35,265 bases of DNA from Clostridiales bacterium. GTDB lineage: Bacteria; Bacillota; Clostridia; Lachnospirales; Lachnospiraceae. Shown here piece by piece: positions 17,147-24,319 of the stretch. The notes beneath the pieces are model-generated. The model had not been told where the DNA came from. It did no database searches and worked only from the letters and a program-made list of their open reading frames with translations. The DNA is taken from positions 1 to 35,265 of the forward strand of contig JAAYPT010000017.1 in NCBI GenBank assembly GCA_012519695.1, written 5' to 3'. Both the position numbers and the translations under genes were made by a program. Every line of letters begins with the position of its first letter. Positions within the stretch are counted from its first letter, which is position 1.

Positions 17147-18220
17147 ATGAAGGCAAAAAGATTACTGCCCCTGCTTTTGGCGGCAGCTATGGGAGCATCC
17201 GTATTGACAGGATGTAATGAAATTAAGGCGGATGCAGTGGGAGCTACCTTAAATGGAGAGGAAATCTCTCTTGGATTTATGAATTTTATGGCAAAATTCC
17301 AACAGGCAGTATATGATGGATATTTGGGTTCCATGTATGGAACAAGTGATTATTGGTCACAGGATATGAGTGGAAATGGTTCCGATATGGAAACAACGGT
17401 AAAGGATCAGGTGGCTGAAAATATAGAGCAGTTGTATTTATTAGAAGATCATATGTCAGATTATGGCGTAGAGATTACAGATGATGAAATGTCAGCTATT
17501 GATGAAGCAGCTGATAAGTTTATGTCTGATAATAGTAAGGTAGCTATTGAGCAGATAGGAGCAACAAAGGAATATGTAAAAGAGATGCTTCGTTTAGATA
17601 CCATTCAGACAAAGATGAATAATGCCATAGGAGCGGAAGTTGATACGGAAGTTTCAGATGAAGAAGCTGCGCAGAAGACTTTTAGTTATGTTAAGATTAG
17701 TAAAACATCCACGACGGATGCAGATGGAAAGACCGTTGAATATACAGATGAACAGAAAAAAGAATTAGAAAATACTGTAAATGAATATGCAAAAAAAGCA
17801 CAGGCAGACTTTGACGGTGCAGCACAGGAAGCAGGATATACAGTATCCACTTATTCCTATGGTTCAGATGAAAGTAATTTTGCAAAAGATGTGATTGCAG
17901 CAGCAGACAGCATGCAGGTGGGAGACATCAGTGATGTATTAGAGGATGACAATAATTATTACATTATTCGTATGGATAGTACATTTGATGAACAGGCTAC
18001 CGCAAATAAGAAGACTGAAATTGTAAAACAGAGAAAAACAGATCACTATAAAGAAGTATGTGATGGTTATAAAAAAGATGCTAAGTATGAAGTAAATAAA
18101 TCAGAATGGAAAAAAGTAAAGTTTGATGACTTATTTAGCATAAAGCAGGACGCACCAAGTAGTACAAATAGTACCACTGGTACGGACAATACAAGTAGTA
18201 CAGATACAACACAGAATTAG
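17147..18220 (+). CDS. PrsA/SurA-like foldase lipoprotein (parvulin-type)
   Basis: Membrane-anchored lipoprotein expected to help fold secreted proteins outside the membrane. Signal peptide MKAKRLLPLLLAAAMGASVL ends in the lipobox LTGC, lipidated Cys at residue 23. A SurA-like helical region follows (VKDQVAENIEQLYLLEDHM, EITDDEMSAIDEAADKFM), then a degenerate parvulin domain at about 175-285 that keeps the family end ADSMQVGDISDVLEDDNNYY. A Ser/Thr/Asn-rich tail of about 25 residues ends the protein. Whether the prolyl isomerase site is active cannot be judged from sequence alone. It has its own promoter and terminator, so it is monocistronic between mfd and ogt. Confidence 0.85.
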   Translation: MKAKRLLPLLLAAAMGASVLTGCNEIKADAVGATLNGEEISLGFMNFMAKFQQAVYDGYLGSMYGTSDYWSQDMSGNGSDMETTVKDQVAENIEQLYLLEDHMSDYGVEITDDEMSAIDEAADKFMSDNSKVAIEQIGATKEYVKEMLRLDTIQTKMNNAIGAEVDTEVSDEEAAQKTFSYVKISKTSTTDADGKTVEYTDEQKKELENTVNEYAKKAQADFDGAAQEAGYTVSTYSYGSDESNFAKDVIAAADSMQVGDISDVLEDDNNYYIIRMDSTFDEQATANKKTEIVKQRKTDHYKEVCDGYKKDAKYEVNKSEWKKVKFDDLFSIKQDAPSSTNSTTGTDNTSSTDTTQN

Positions 18221-18227
18221 GAAAATA

Positions 18228-18257
18228 AGGGGCTGTCGGAAGACAGCCCTTTGTTTT
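18228..18257 (+). terminator. Terminator after the foldase gene
   Basis: GGGCTGTC (18230-18237), loop GGAA, GACAGCCC (18242-18249), then TTTGTTTT. Confidence 0.88.
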
Positions 18258-18278
18258 ACGCCAGTAGTGAGGAAAATT

Positions 18279-18812
18279 ATGGAATACATACATCATTATG
18301 ATTCCCCTTTAGGTGGAATTACACTTGCCAGTAATGATGAAGCACTCGTTGGATTATGGTTTGATGGACAAAAGTATTTTGCAGATACACTGTTAAAGGA
18401 ATATGAAGAAAAAAGTCTTCCCATATTTGAAGAAACAGACCGATGGATGGATATTTATTTTAGCGGAAAGGAGCCGGATTTTACGCCGCCTATTTATATG
18501 AAAACTACGGAGTTTCGGAAAGCGGTATGGGAGATTATGTTGACGATTCCTTATGGAAAGACAATGACTTATGGGGAAATTGCAGCACAAATTGCAAGAA
18601 CGAAAGGAATTCCACGAATGTCTGCGCAGGCAGTGGGAGGAGCCGTTGGACATAATTCAATATCTATTATTATTCCTTGCCATAGAGTAGTGGGAACCAA
18701 TGGAAGTTTGACAGGGTATGCAGGAGGAATGGAGAAGAAAGTAAAACTGCTCACTTTAGAAAAGGTAAATATGTCGAAGTTTTTTGTCCCAGACCAGAAA
18801 GGGATAGAATAG
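18279..18812 (+). CDS. ogt: Methylated-DNA--[protein]-cysteine S-methyltransferase
   Basis: Suicide repair protein that moves the methyl group from O6-methylguanine to its own Cys. The active-site motif IPCHRVV places the acceptor Cys at residue 134; the DNA-binding wing TEFRKAVWEIMLTIPYGKT and the RMSAQAVGGAVGHN arginine-finger region are in place. The N-terminal domain begins YHHYDSPLGG-like (HHYDSPLGGITLAS). I prefer the ATG at 18279, 6-7 nt after GAGG; an upstream GTG at 18267 is in frame but lies across that ribosome site. Length of 177 residues is normal. A G·U-containing hairpin terminator follows. Confidence 0.94.
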   Translation: MEYIHHYDSPLGGITLASNDEALVGLWFDGQKYFADTLLKEYEEKSLPIFEETDRWMDIYFSGKEPDFTPPIYMKTTEFRKAVWEIMLTIPYGKTMTYGEIAAQIARTKGIPRMSAQAVGGAVGHNSISIIIPCHRVVGTNGSLTGYAGGMEKKVKLLTLEKVNMSKFFVPDQKGIE

Positions 18813-18829
18813 AACTTTGAAACTAGGAA

Positions 18830-18866
18830 AGGTATCATTTCAACTGTGAGGTGATATCTCTTTTAT
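18830..18866 (+). terminator. Probable terminator after ogt
   Basis: AGGTATCATTTC (18830-18841) pairs with GAGGTGATATCT (18848-18859) over 12 bp including three G·U pairs, loop AACTGT, followed by CTCTTTTAT. Confidence 0.65.
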
Positions 18867-18879
18867 ATCAAAGAAAATA

Positions 18880-19056
18880 ATGAAGAAAAATATTGGAGCA
18901 CAGTTAGCATTATATCAATCAGGGAATTAATATAGTAGATGAGTCATGGTTGCAGGAAGCGGATTGTATGGGGTTATCAGTGTTGTTTGAGTTCCTACCT
19001 ATGAGTATTTCTTAGCAGGAGATAAAATAGGTGATGGTGCTAAGATGAATAAATAA
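18880..19056 (+). pseudogene. Compressed relic of a flavin reductase family gene
   Basis: Only 177 bp, but fragments of a ~190-residue flavin reductase appear in the right order in shifting frames: MKKNIGAQLALY at the start, HYINQGI next, NIVDESWLQEADCMG from the FMN-binding part, then VLFE and PTYEYFLAGDKIGDGAKMNK at the very end with its stop. Each join is a frame change, which points to several internal deletions rather than point decay. The pieces match the family as I remember it; none can make a functional enzyme. It follows the ogt terminator and is not in an operon. Confidence 0.6.
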
Positions 19057-19243
19057 GGAATTTTACTAACAAAAATTTTATCTTTGTGGTATGATGTACT
19101 GCAGATGGAAGAATAAGTACCATAAAGAAAGAAGGCTTTTTATGCCGGCAGGATCAGTGGAAAGAACCAATGCAAGAAAAGATTAACCTATGTGGCAGTA
19201 AAAAAGTTGCTTGGAAAATGGATAGAAGAAAGGAGTTAGTAAA
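19057..19243 (+). other. Gap with an unassigned short frame before the acetyltransferase relic
   Basis: No recognised gene. A short plus frame ends RLTYVAVKKLLGKWIEERS at the TAG at 19236-19238, directly before the ribosome site of the next relic (AAGGAG). It has no start codon of its own and may be the tail of another deleted gene. I could not assign a family. Confidence 0.3.
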
Positions 19244-19629
19244 ATGGAATGGGAAAGAGTAGATCTTAGAGTTCCAACACCGGAATTGGAAGCAACCTGG
19301 GAAGAAACCATGTTTCCGTTATGTATAATTTTGTCTGCATGTCCAGAGGTGGCGTAATCATTGAAGATGATGTAAGTATTGCGGCAAATACACAGATACT
19401 TACAAACAACCACGATGAAAAACAACATCGAATTCTTTTATGTAAACCGGTAGTAATAAAGAAAAATGCCTGGATTGGTGCAGGTGTAACAATTTTACCG
19501 GGTGTGACAATTGGTGAGAATGCAATCGTAGGTGCGGCTGCCGTTGTAACAAAGGATGTTCCTGCAAATACGATTGTAGTAGGAAATCCGGCGAGAATTG
19601 TCCGCAAAGTAGAACTGGATGACAAGTAA
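19244..19629 (+). pseudogene. Frameshifted, N-terminally truncated hexapeptide acetyltransferase
   Basis: The long part (frame of 19270-19629) is a left-handed beta-helix acyltransferase: [20 protein letters not shown], the catalytic-His region [11 protein letters not shown], and the coil repeats [20 protein letters not shown] then [20 protein letters not shown]. Maltose/galactoside-type acetyltransferases are ~185-215 residues with an N-terminal helical cap; here that cap is missing. A well-placed ATG at 19244 after AAGGAG opens a different frame ([19 protein letters not shown]) that stops at 19356 and overlaps the acetyltransferase frame, so a frameshift or deletion joint lies near 19290-19320. 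A shorter protein from ATG 19321 could still be made, but no ribosome site precedes it. Confidence 0.65.
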
Positions 19630-19669
19630 ATGTTAATAATTAGTAGATAAAAGAGGCATGTGAAGTATT

Positions 19670-21016
19670 ATGAGTACAACAAGTAAAAAAACAATGGATA
19701 TAACCCATGGTTCATTATGGAATAAAATTCTTATATTTGCGCTTCCACTTGCGGCAAGCAGTATCTTACAACAGTTGTTTAATTCTGTAGACACAGCGGT
19801 GGTGGGGCGTTTTGCAAGCAGTCAGGCATTGGCAGCAGTAGGAAGTAACAGTTCCTTAATATCGTTATTGATTAACTTATTTATCGGAATATCTCTTGGG
19901 TCAAATGTTGTAATAGCACACTATATTGGACAAAAATCAGAGGGAAATATCCATGCGGCGATTCATACGGCAATCGTTGTAGCCATGATAAGTGGTGTAT
20001 TTGTTATGATATTTGGACAATTTATCGCAAGACCGGTATTGCTATTAATGGGAACACCAGAGGATGTGATTCAGCTTGCAGTATTGTATTTGCGAATTTA
20101 TTTACTTGGTATGCCCTTTATTATGTTATATGATTTTGGTTCATCCATTCTTAGAAGTACCGGTGACAGCAGACGTCCGCTTTATAGTCTTATTGTTGCC
20201 GGAGTAGTTAATACGATCTTAAATCTGGTACTTGTAATCGGATTTAAGCTAAGTGTTGCCGGTGTAGCAATTGCTACCGTGATATCGAATATGGTAAGTT
20301 CCGGGATTGTGATGTATATACTTCTTCATGAGTCAGAGCCAATCAGACTGGAGTTACGAAAACTTACGATTGTACCAAAAGAATTAAAAAAGATTTTGAG
20401 TATTGGAATTCCGGCAGGATTACAGGGAATGATGTTTTCCATTGCCAATGTTTGTATACAAAGTGCCATTAACAGTTTTGGTTCCAATGCTATTGCAGGT
20501 TCTGCGGCAGCATTGAACTTTGAATTTTTTGCATATTTTCTGGTAAATGCATTTGCACAGGCAGCGGTTACATTTACCAGTCAAAACTATGGGGCAGGAG
20601 AGCCGGAAAGGTGTAAGAAAATTTTTAGAATATCTATGGTATTTTCTTTGGTGTCGTGTGGACTTCTCTCAGGTATTTTTGTTTTAGGCAGGGGATTTTT
20701 CCTGCGCATCTATACCACAGACCAGGCGGTGCTGGAATTTGCAACACAGCGACTTTTGATTGCAACTACACTGGAGTTACTTACTTCTGTATATGAAATC
20801 AGTGCAGGAGCAATGCGAGGATTGGGACATTCTCTGTTGCCTGCAATTATAACATTTGTAGGTTCCTGTGTGTTACGACTTGTGTGGATATCTACCGCAT
20901 GCCGCATGGTTCACGAATTCTGGGTATTACTTATTATCTATCCGATTTCCTGGGTAGTAACAGGAATTGCCATGATGATTGCGTATGGCTGTATTAGAAA
21001 AAAATGTTTTCAATAG
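19670..21016 (+). CDS. MATE family efflux transporter
   Basis: Twelve-helix Na+/H+-coupled multidrug or metabolite exporter of the inner membrane. The start (TSKKTMDITHGSLWNKILIF) and the block LQQLFNSVDTAVVGRFASSQ are typical of the clostridial DinF/NorM-like MATE branch, and the second half repeats the fold (GIPAGLQGMMFSIANVCIQS). The length of 448 residues is normal. The ribosome site is weak (GTGAAG). It is convergent with rluA, with only 34 nt between them and no clear terminator. Substrate cannot be inferred. Confidence 0.9.
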   Translation: MSTTSKKTMDITHGSLWNKILIFALPLAASSILQQLFNSVDTAVVGRFASSQALAAVGSNSSLISLLINLFIGISLGSNVVIAHYIGQKSEGNIHAAIHTAIVVAMISGVFVMIFGQFIARPVLLLMGTPEDVIQLAVLYLRIYLLGMPFIMLYDFGSSILRSTGDSRRPLYSLIVAGVVNTILNLVLVIGFKLSVAGVAIATVISNMVSSGIVMYILLHESEPIRLELRKLTIVPKELKKILSIGIPAGLQGMMFSIANVCIQSAINSFGSNAIAGSAAALNFEFFAYFLVNAFAQAAVTFTSQNYGAGEPERCKKIFRISMVFSLVSCGLLSGIFVLGRGFFLRIYTTDQAVLEFATQRLLIATTLELLTSVYEISAGAMRGLGHSLLPAIITFVGSCVLRLVWISTACRMVHEFWVLLIIYPISWVVTGIAMMIAYGCIRKKCFQ

Positions 21017-21050
21017 GAATTATTCCATTTAGAAAAAAGTAGTCTTATAA

Positions 21051-22013
21051 TTACTGAAACTCTTCATAAGTAAAGGACATATTTTTAATTAAGAAATTTG
21101 TCATATCATCCGGAAGCTTTTGTGTAAAACACAAAGGCTTTTTTGTAAGTGGGTGGATAAACTCCAGTTTGGCAGAGTGGAGTGCCTGACGTTTTAAAAT
21201 GCGTGTGTCCTGTGAAACGTCAGATAAAGTGGCAACATAAGAAGACTCTTTGGAATTATACAGACTATCACCTACCAATGGACACTTCATATATTTCATA
21301 TGAACACGAATCTGGTGTGTACGTCCGGTTTCCAGTTTAAGAGACACGAAGGCATAACCGTTTTCTCTGCCAAGTACCTGATACTGGGTGATAGCACGGT
21401 CACCATTGATAAAGTCTATGGCGCGTTCAATGGTAGAGCCTTCTTTTCGCCCAATAGGAGCATACACAATTCCCATATCCGGCAGATATTTGTCCTGAAC
21501 AATGGCAAGATATTCGCGATGAATCTCTCGTTCTGCAACCATTTGAGATAAGATATTGGCACTTACCATATGTTTTGCAATAATGGTAAGTCCGGAGGTA
21601 TTTCGGTCAAGGCGATTGATGCAGCGAAATACAAAGGGAATATTCTGTTTATGATAATACCAGGCAACTGCATTGGCAAGTGTATTTTCATAATTTCCCA
21701 TAGAAGGGTGAATTGGCATATCCGCAGGCTTATTCACCACCAGTAGGTCTTCGTCTTCGTAGATAATATCCAAGGGAAGTTCCACAGGAACAATTTTCTG
21801 AGAAGATGCAGTTTCTTTCATGCAGACTTTCAGCGTATCCAATGGTTGTAAAGAATAATTTACATGTTTCCAGACACCGTTTACCAGAATACTTTCCGGC
21901 ATTTTTTTTAAATCAATAATGTTTTGATTGGAAAATCCCTGTTCCTTTAGAAAATATTCAATATTATGCCCTGCGTCGGCAGAAGTGATTTGATAAGTAA
22001 AGGTACGCTTCAT
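21051..22013 (-). CDS. RluA-family pseudouridine synthase
   Basis: Isomerises uridines in rRNA or tRNA. The catalytic block is RCINRLDRNTSGLTIIAKH, with the active Asp about residue 135, followed by REYLAIV and LETGRTHQIRVHMKYM, the family core. A weak S4-like N-terminal domain (about 1-75) precedes it. I choose the ATG at 22013; ATGs at 22034 and 22055 are too close to, or upstream of, the predicted transcription start near 22040. The chosen start has AAAGGA with a long spacer, so this choice is not certain. Which uridine is modified (RluD-like or other) cannot be told from sequence alone. Confidence 0.9.
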   Translation of the reverse strand: MKRTFTYQITSADAGHNIEYFLKEQGFSNQNIIDLKKMPESILVNGVWKHVNYSLQPLDTLKVCMKETASSQKIVPVELPLDIIYEDEDLLVVNKPADMPIHPSMGNYENTLANAVAWYYHKQNIPFVFRCINRLDRNTSGLTIIAKHMVSANILSQMVAEREIHREYLAIVQDKYLPDMGIVYAPIGRKEGSTIERAIDFINGDRAITQYQVLGRENGYAFVSLKLETGRTHQIRVHMKYMKCPLVGDSLYNSKESSYVATLSDVSQDTRILKRQALHSAKLEFIHPLTKKPLCFTQKLPDDMTNFLIKNMSFTYEEFQ

Positions 22014-22045
22014 TGGATTAAGAATTCCTTTCATGATTTGGCTAG

Positions 22046-22074
22046 AATATAGCATAGCAAAGGGGAAAATACAA
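22046..22074 (-). promoter_or_regulatory. Promoter of the pseudouridine synthase gene
   Basis: Minus strand: -35 TTGTAT (22074-22069), 17-nt spacer, -10 TATATT (22051-22046). Its -35 is one half of a palindrome shared with the apbE promoter. Confidence 0.75.
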
Positions 22075-22078
22075 GCAC

Positions 22079-22107
22079 TTGTATGAAAAATGGTTTTTTA
22101 GTATAAT
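22079..22107 (+). promoter_or_regulatory. Promoter of the apbE operon
   Basis: -35 TTGTAT (22079-22084), 17-nt spacer, -10 TATAAT (22102-22107). The start site would be near 22114, leaving a leader of about 30 nt to the ATG at 22143. Confidence 0.8.
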
Positions 22108-22142
22108 AAAATGTATTGGAAATAAGCATATTGGAGAGAAAA

Positions 22143-23201
22143 ATGAAGAAAAAATATCAGGCACTTATACTGGGAATTGTAGTGATTATTTTTGCAGGAA
22201 TTTTACTTTGGCACGGAAAAAATACAACAAAAACGGAACGTTTTGAGGCACAGTTTACCGATGTATTCGATACTGTGACAAATATTATTGGCTATGGCGA
22301 GAGTCAGGAGACATTTACCCGACAGGTGAGTGAATTAAAGGAGCAGTTTGATTATTATAATCAGTTATATGATATTTATAACGATTATGATGGAGTAAAT
22401 AATATAAAAACCATCAATGACAATGCAGGGAAAGAACCGGTAAAGGTAGCACCGGAAATTATAGATTTACTAAAGCTGGGAAAAGAAGCATATGTAGAAA
22501 CTAACGGGCAGGTAAATATTGCTTATGGCAGTGTATTAAGTCTGTGGCATGATTATCGGGAAGCAGGTTTAAATAGTCCAACTAAGGCAGAATTGCCGCC
22601 TATGGAAGAAATTGAAGCAAAAGCGGCACATACAGATATTAATCAGTTAATTATCGATGAAGAAGCCTCTACGGTATATCTGGCGGATGCAGAAATGTCT
22701 TTAGATGTGGGAAGCATCGGAAAAGGATATGCAGTACAAAAAGTGGCAGATTATGCAAAGGCACACAATATGAATCATCTTTTGATTAGCGCAGGGGGAA
22801 ATGTTTGCGTAGTAGGAGCGAAAGAAGATGGTGAGGGCTGGAGCGTAGGAGTGCAGAATCCGGATTTGAGCAGTGATAAGGAGTATGTACAAAAGGTAAA
22901 ATTGCAGGATATGTCCATTGTAACCAGCGGAAATTATCAAAGATATTATGAAGTAGCCGGAAAACGTTATTGTCATATTATTGACCCCGATACCATGATG
23001 CCGGCAGAACATATGGCATCTGTTTCTGTGATTATGAAGGATTCGGGGAAGGCAGATGCCATGTCTACTGCATTGTTTAATATGGACTATGAAGAAGGAA
23101 AGGCATTGGTAGAATCCATGGATGGAGTTGAGGCAATGTGGATACTTGAGGATGGAAGTATTCAGTATTCCAGTGGATTTTCCAAATATCTGGAAAAATA
23201 A
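22143..23201 (+). CDS. apbE: FAD:protein FMN transferase (ApbE), membrane-anchored
   Basis: Attaches FMN covalently to Ser/Thr of flavoproteins outside the membrane, using FAD. An N-terminal hydrophobic anchor (about residues 6-22, AGILLW) without a lipobox Cys holds it outside the cell. Conserved blocks: DTVTNIIGYGES, DVGSIGKGYAVQKV, SAGGNV, HIIDPDTMMP and the catalytic metal region ADAMSTALF. Start at ATG 22143 after GGAGAG; an upstream ATG at 22116 lies at the transcription start and lacks a ribosome site. The downstream genes follow by 12 and 34 nt, so it heads a three-gene operon with a NusG-II protein and a Gx transporter. In other Firmicutes this set accompanies flavin-based electron transfer. 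Confidence 0.92.
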   Translation: MKKKYQALILGIVVIIFAGILLWHGKNTTKTERFEAQFTDVFDTVTNIIGYGESQETFTRQVSELKEQFDYYNQLYDIYNDYDGVNNIKTINDNAGKEPVKVAPEIIDLLKLGKEAYVETNGQVNIAYGSVLSLWHDYREAGLNSPTKAELPPMEEIEAKAAHTDINQLIIDEEASTVYLADAEMSLDVGSIGKGYAVQKVADYAKAHNMNHLLISAGGNVCVVGAKEDGEGWSVGVQNPDLSSDKEYVQKVKLQDMSIVTSGNYQRYYEVAGKRYCHIIDPDTMMPAEHMASVSVIMKDSGKADAMSTALFNMDYEEGKALVESMDGVEAMWILEDGSIQYSSGFSKYLEK

Positions 23202-23213
23202 TAGGAGCATAGA

Positions 23214-23588
23214 ATGAAAAAAAATGATGTAATCATGATTGGAATAATCGTAGTAATTGCACTGGTGGCATTGTGTTTGGTAAATCTCTACGGAAAATGG
23301 AATACCAAGGATGCGCAGGCGGTAGTAACGATTGATGGAACAGAGTATGGAAGATATCCATTGTCAGAGGATAGAACCGTAAAAATAGAATCCGAAAATA
23401 ACGGATATAATTTATTGATTATTGAAAAGGGGGATGCGAGAATTGAAGAGGCATCCTGCCCGGATAAAATTTGTGTACGTCATAAACCAATTGATAAGAC
23501 AGGAGAAACATTGGTGTGTCTGCCCAATAAAGTAGTGGTTGAGATTGAAAATGGTGAAGAAGCAGATGTAGATGCATCCACCAATTAG
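23214..23588 (+). CDS. NusG domain II membrane protein
   Basis: A 124-residue protein with one N-terminal helix (about 7-25) and an extracytoplasmic NusG domain II: VTIDGTEYGRYPLSEDRT, then IEEASCPDKICVRHKPIDK, with the conserved Cys pair C-P-D-K-I-C, and VCLPNKVVVEI. It is not the transcription factor NusG; the family name reflects the fold. It lies 12 nt after apbE and 34 nt before the Gx transporter. In Listeria-type extracellular electron transfer loci a protein of this kind neighbours a Gx-type membrane protein and an FMN transferase; that link is family knowledge and the role here is inferred. Confidence 0.85.
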   Translation: MKKNDVIMIGIIVVIALVALCLVNLYGKWNTKDAQAVVTIDGTEYGRYPLSEDRTVKIESENNGYNLLIIEKGDARIEEASCPDKICVRHKPIDKTGETLVCLPNKVVVEIENGEEADVDASTN

Positions 23589-23622
23589 GCAATAGAGAAA
23601 GACAATAGAGAAGGGAACAATT

Positions 23623-24129
23623 ATGGCAAAAAAGACAGCATATATGGGAATGTTAGTAGCGTTAGCATTTATTTTTTCGTATATTGAATCTTTGATTCCG
23701 ATTAACGTAGGAATTCCGGGAATTAAGATAGGACTGGCTAACATGGTAACCATTGTAACGTTATATACGATAGGAGTAGTTCCGGCAGTTGTGTTATCCC
23801 TTGTGCGAATTGTATTGACGGGATTTACCTTTGGAAATCTGGCAATGATGATGTATAGTCTCGGAGGTGGTATGCTAAGCCTGTTGGTAATGGTAATCGC
23901 ACGAAAGACAAAGCTATTTTCCATTACAGGGGTCAGTGTACTTGGTGCAGTATTTCACAATATAGGACAGATTATAGTGGCAGCAATTGTAGTAGAAAAC
24001 AGCAGTTTGTTTTATTATCTTCCGGTACTCCTTGTTTCCGGTGTGGTTTTTGGTGTGGTTATTGGCATGGTGGGAGCTGTTTTAGTGAAACGATTGTCGG
24101 GGTTTATACAAAAACAGGACATATTTTAA
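23623..24129 (+). CDS. Gx transporter family (heptaprenyl diphosphate synthase component I-like) protein
   Basis: A 168-residue membrane protein with about five helices, starting MAKKTAYMGMLVALAFIFS. The signatures SLIPINVGIPGIKIGLANM and the LVRIVLTGFTFGN stretch fit the Gx/HepPP_syn_1 family, relatives of ECF-type S components. The older name comes from distant similarity and does not prove prenyl synthase activity. It is the third gene of the apbE operon; a quinone or flavin substrate is plausible but unproven. Its stop codon at 24127-24129 abuts the Pho-box-like repeats in front of the Na/Pi transporter. Confidence 0.8.
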   Translation: MAKKTAYMGMLVALAFIFSYIESLIPINVGIPGIKIGLANMVTIVTLYTIGVVPAVVLSLVRIVLTGFTFGNLAMMMYSLGGGMLSLLVMVIARKTKLFSITGVSVLGAVFHNIGQIIVAAIVVENSSLFYYLPVLLVSGVVFGVVIGMVGAVLVKRLSGFIQKQDIF

Positions 24130-24150
24130 GCGTTAAGAAAGCGTTAAGGA
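24129..24150 (-). promoter_or_regulatory. Two Pho-box-like direct repeats, 11-bp period
   Basis: On the plus strand AGCGTTAAGAA and AGCGTTAAGGA are adjacent; the minus strand reads TTAACG, five bases, TTAACG. The B. subtilis PhoP sites are TTAACA-like hexamers at the same 11-bp period upstream of phosphate promoters. Here only two copies are seen, 14 bp before a -35 box, in front of a phosphate transporter. Confidence 0.5.
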
Positions 24151-24163
24151 AAGTTTGTTTGGA

Positions 24164-24192
24164 TTGACGGTAAATAAAATAGTTGGTATGCT
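24164..24192 (+). promoter_or_regulatory. Candidate promoter of the Na/Pi transporter
   Basis: -35 TTGACG (24164-24169), 17-nt spacer, -10 TATGCT (24187-24192). Transcription would start about 24199, 8 nt ahead of a terminator-like hairpin, so the leader may be attenuated. Confidence 0.6.
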
Positions 24193-24206
24193 CGTAGCAG
24201 TATAAG

Positions 24207-24238
24207 AAAAGGAGTTTCGTATGGGAAGCTCCTTTTTA
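24207..24238 (+). terminator. Terminator hairpin, either of the apbE operon or an attenuator before nptA
   Basis: AAAAGGAGTTTC (24207-24218) pairs with GAAGCTCCTTTT (24225-24236) over 12 bp, loop GTATGG, then a T-run. TTTCGTAT (24215-24222), half in the stem and half in the loop, is also perfectly complementary to ATACGAAA at 24247-24254, so a second, exclusive fold exists downstream. Confidence 0.8.
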
Positions 24239-24319
24239 TAACGTAAATACGAAAAGTATAAGAAAAAATAACTGTTTTTATGACAGAATGTAAAGGTACA
24301 CAGGAAGGAAGAAAAAGCA

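Noticed and set aside
22701-23210. Minus-strand open frame of about 169 codons across apbE
   Set aside because: It mirrors conserved ApbE motifs, lacks a ribosome site and has a Cys/His-rich shadow composition.
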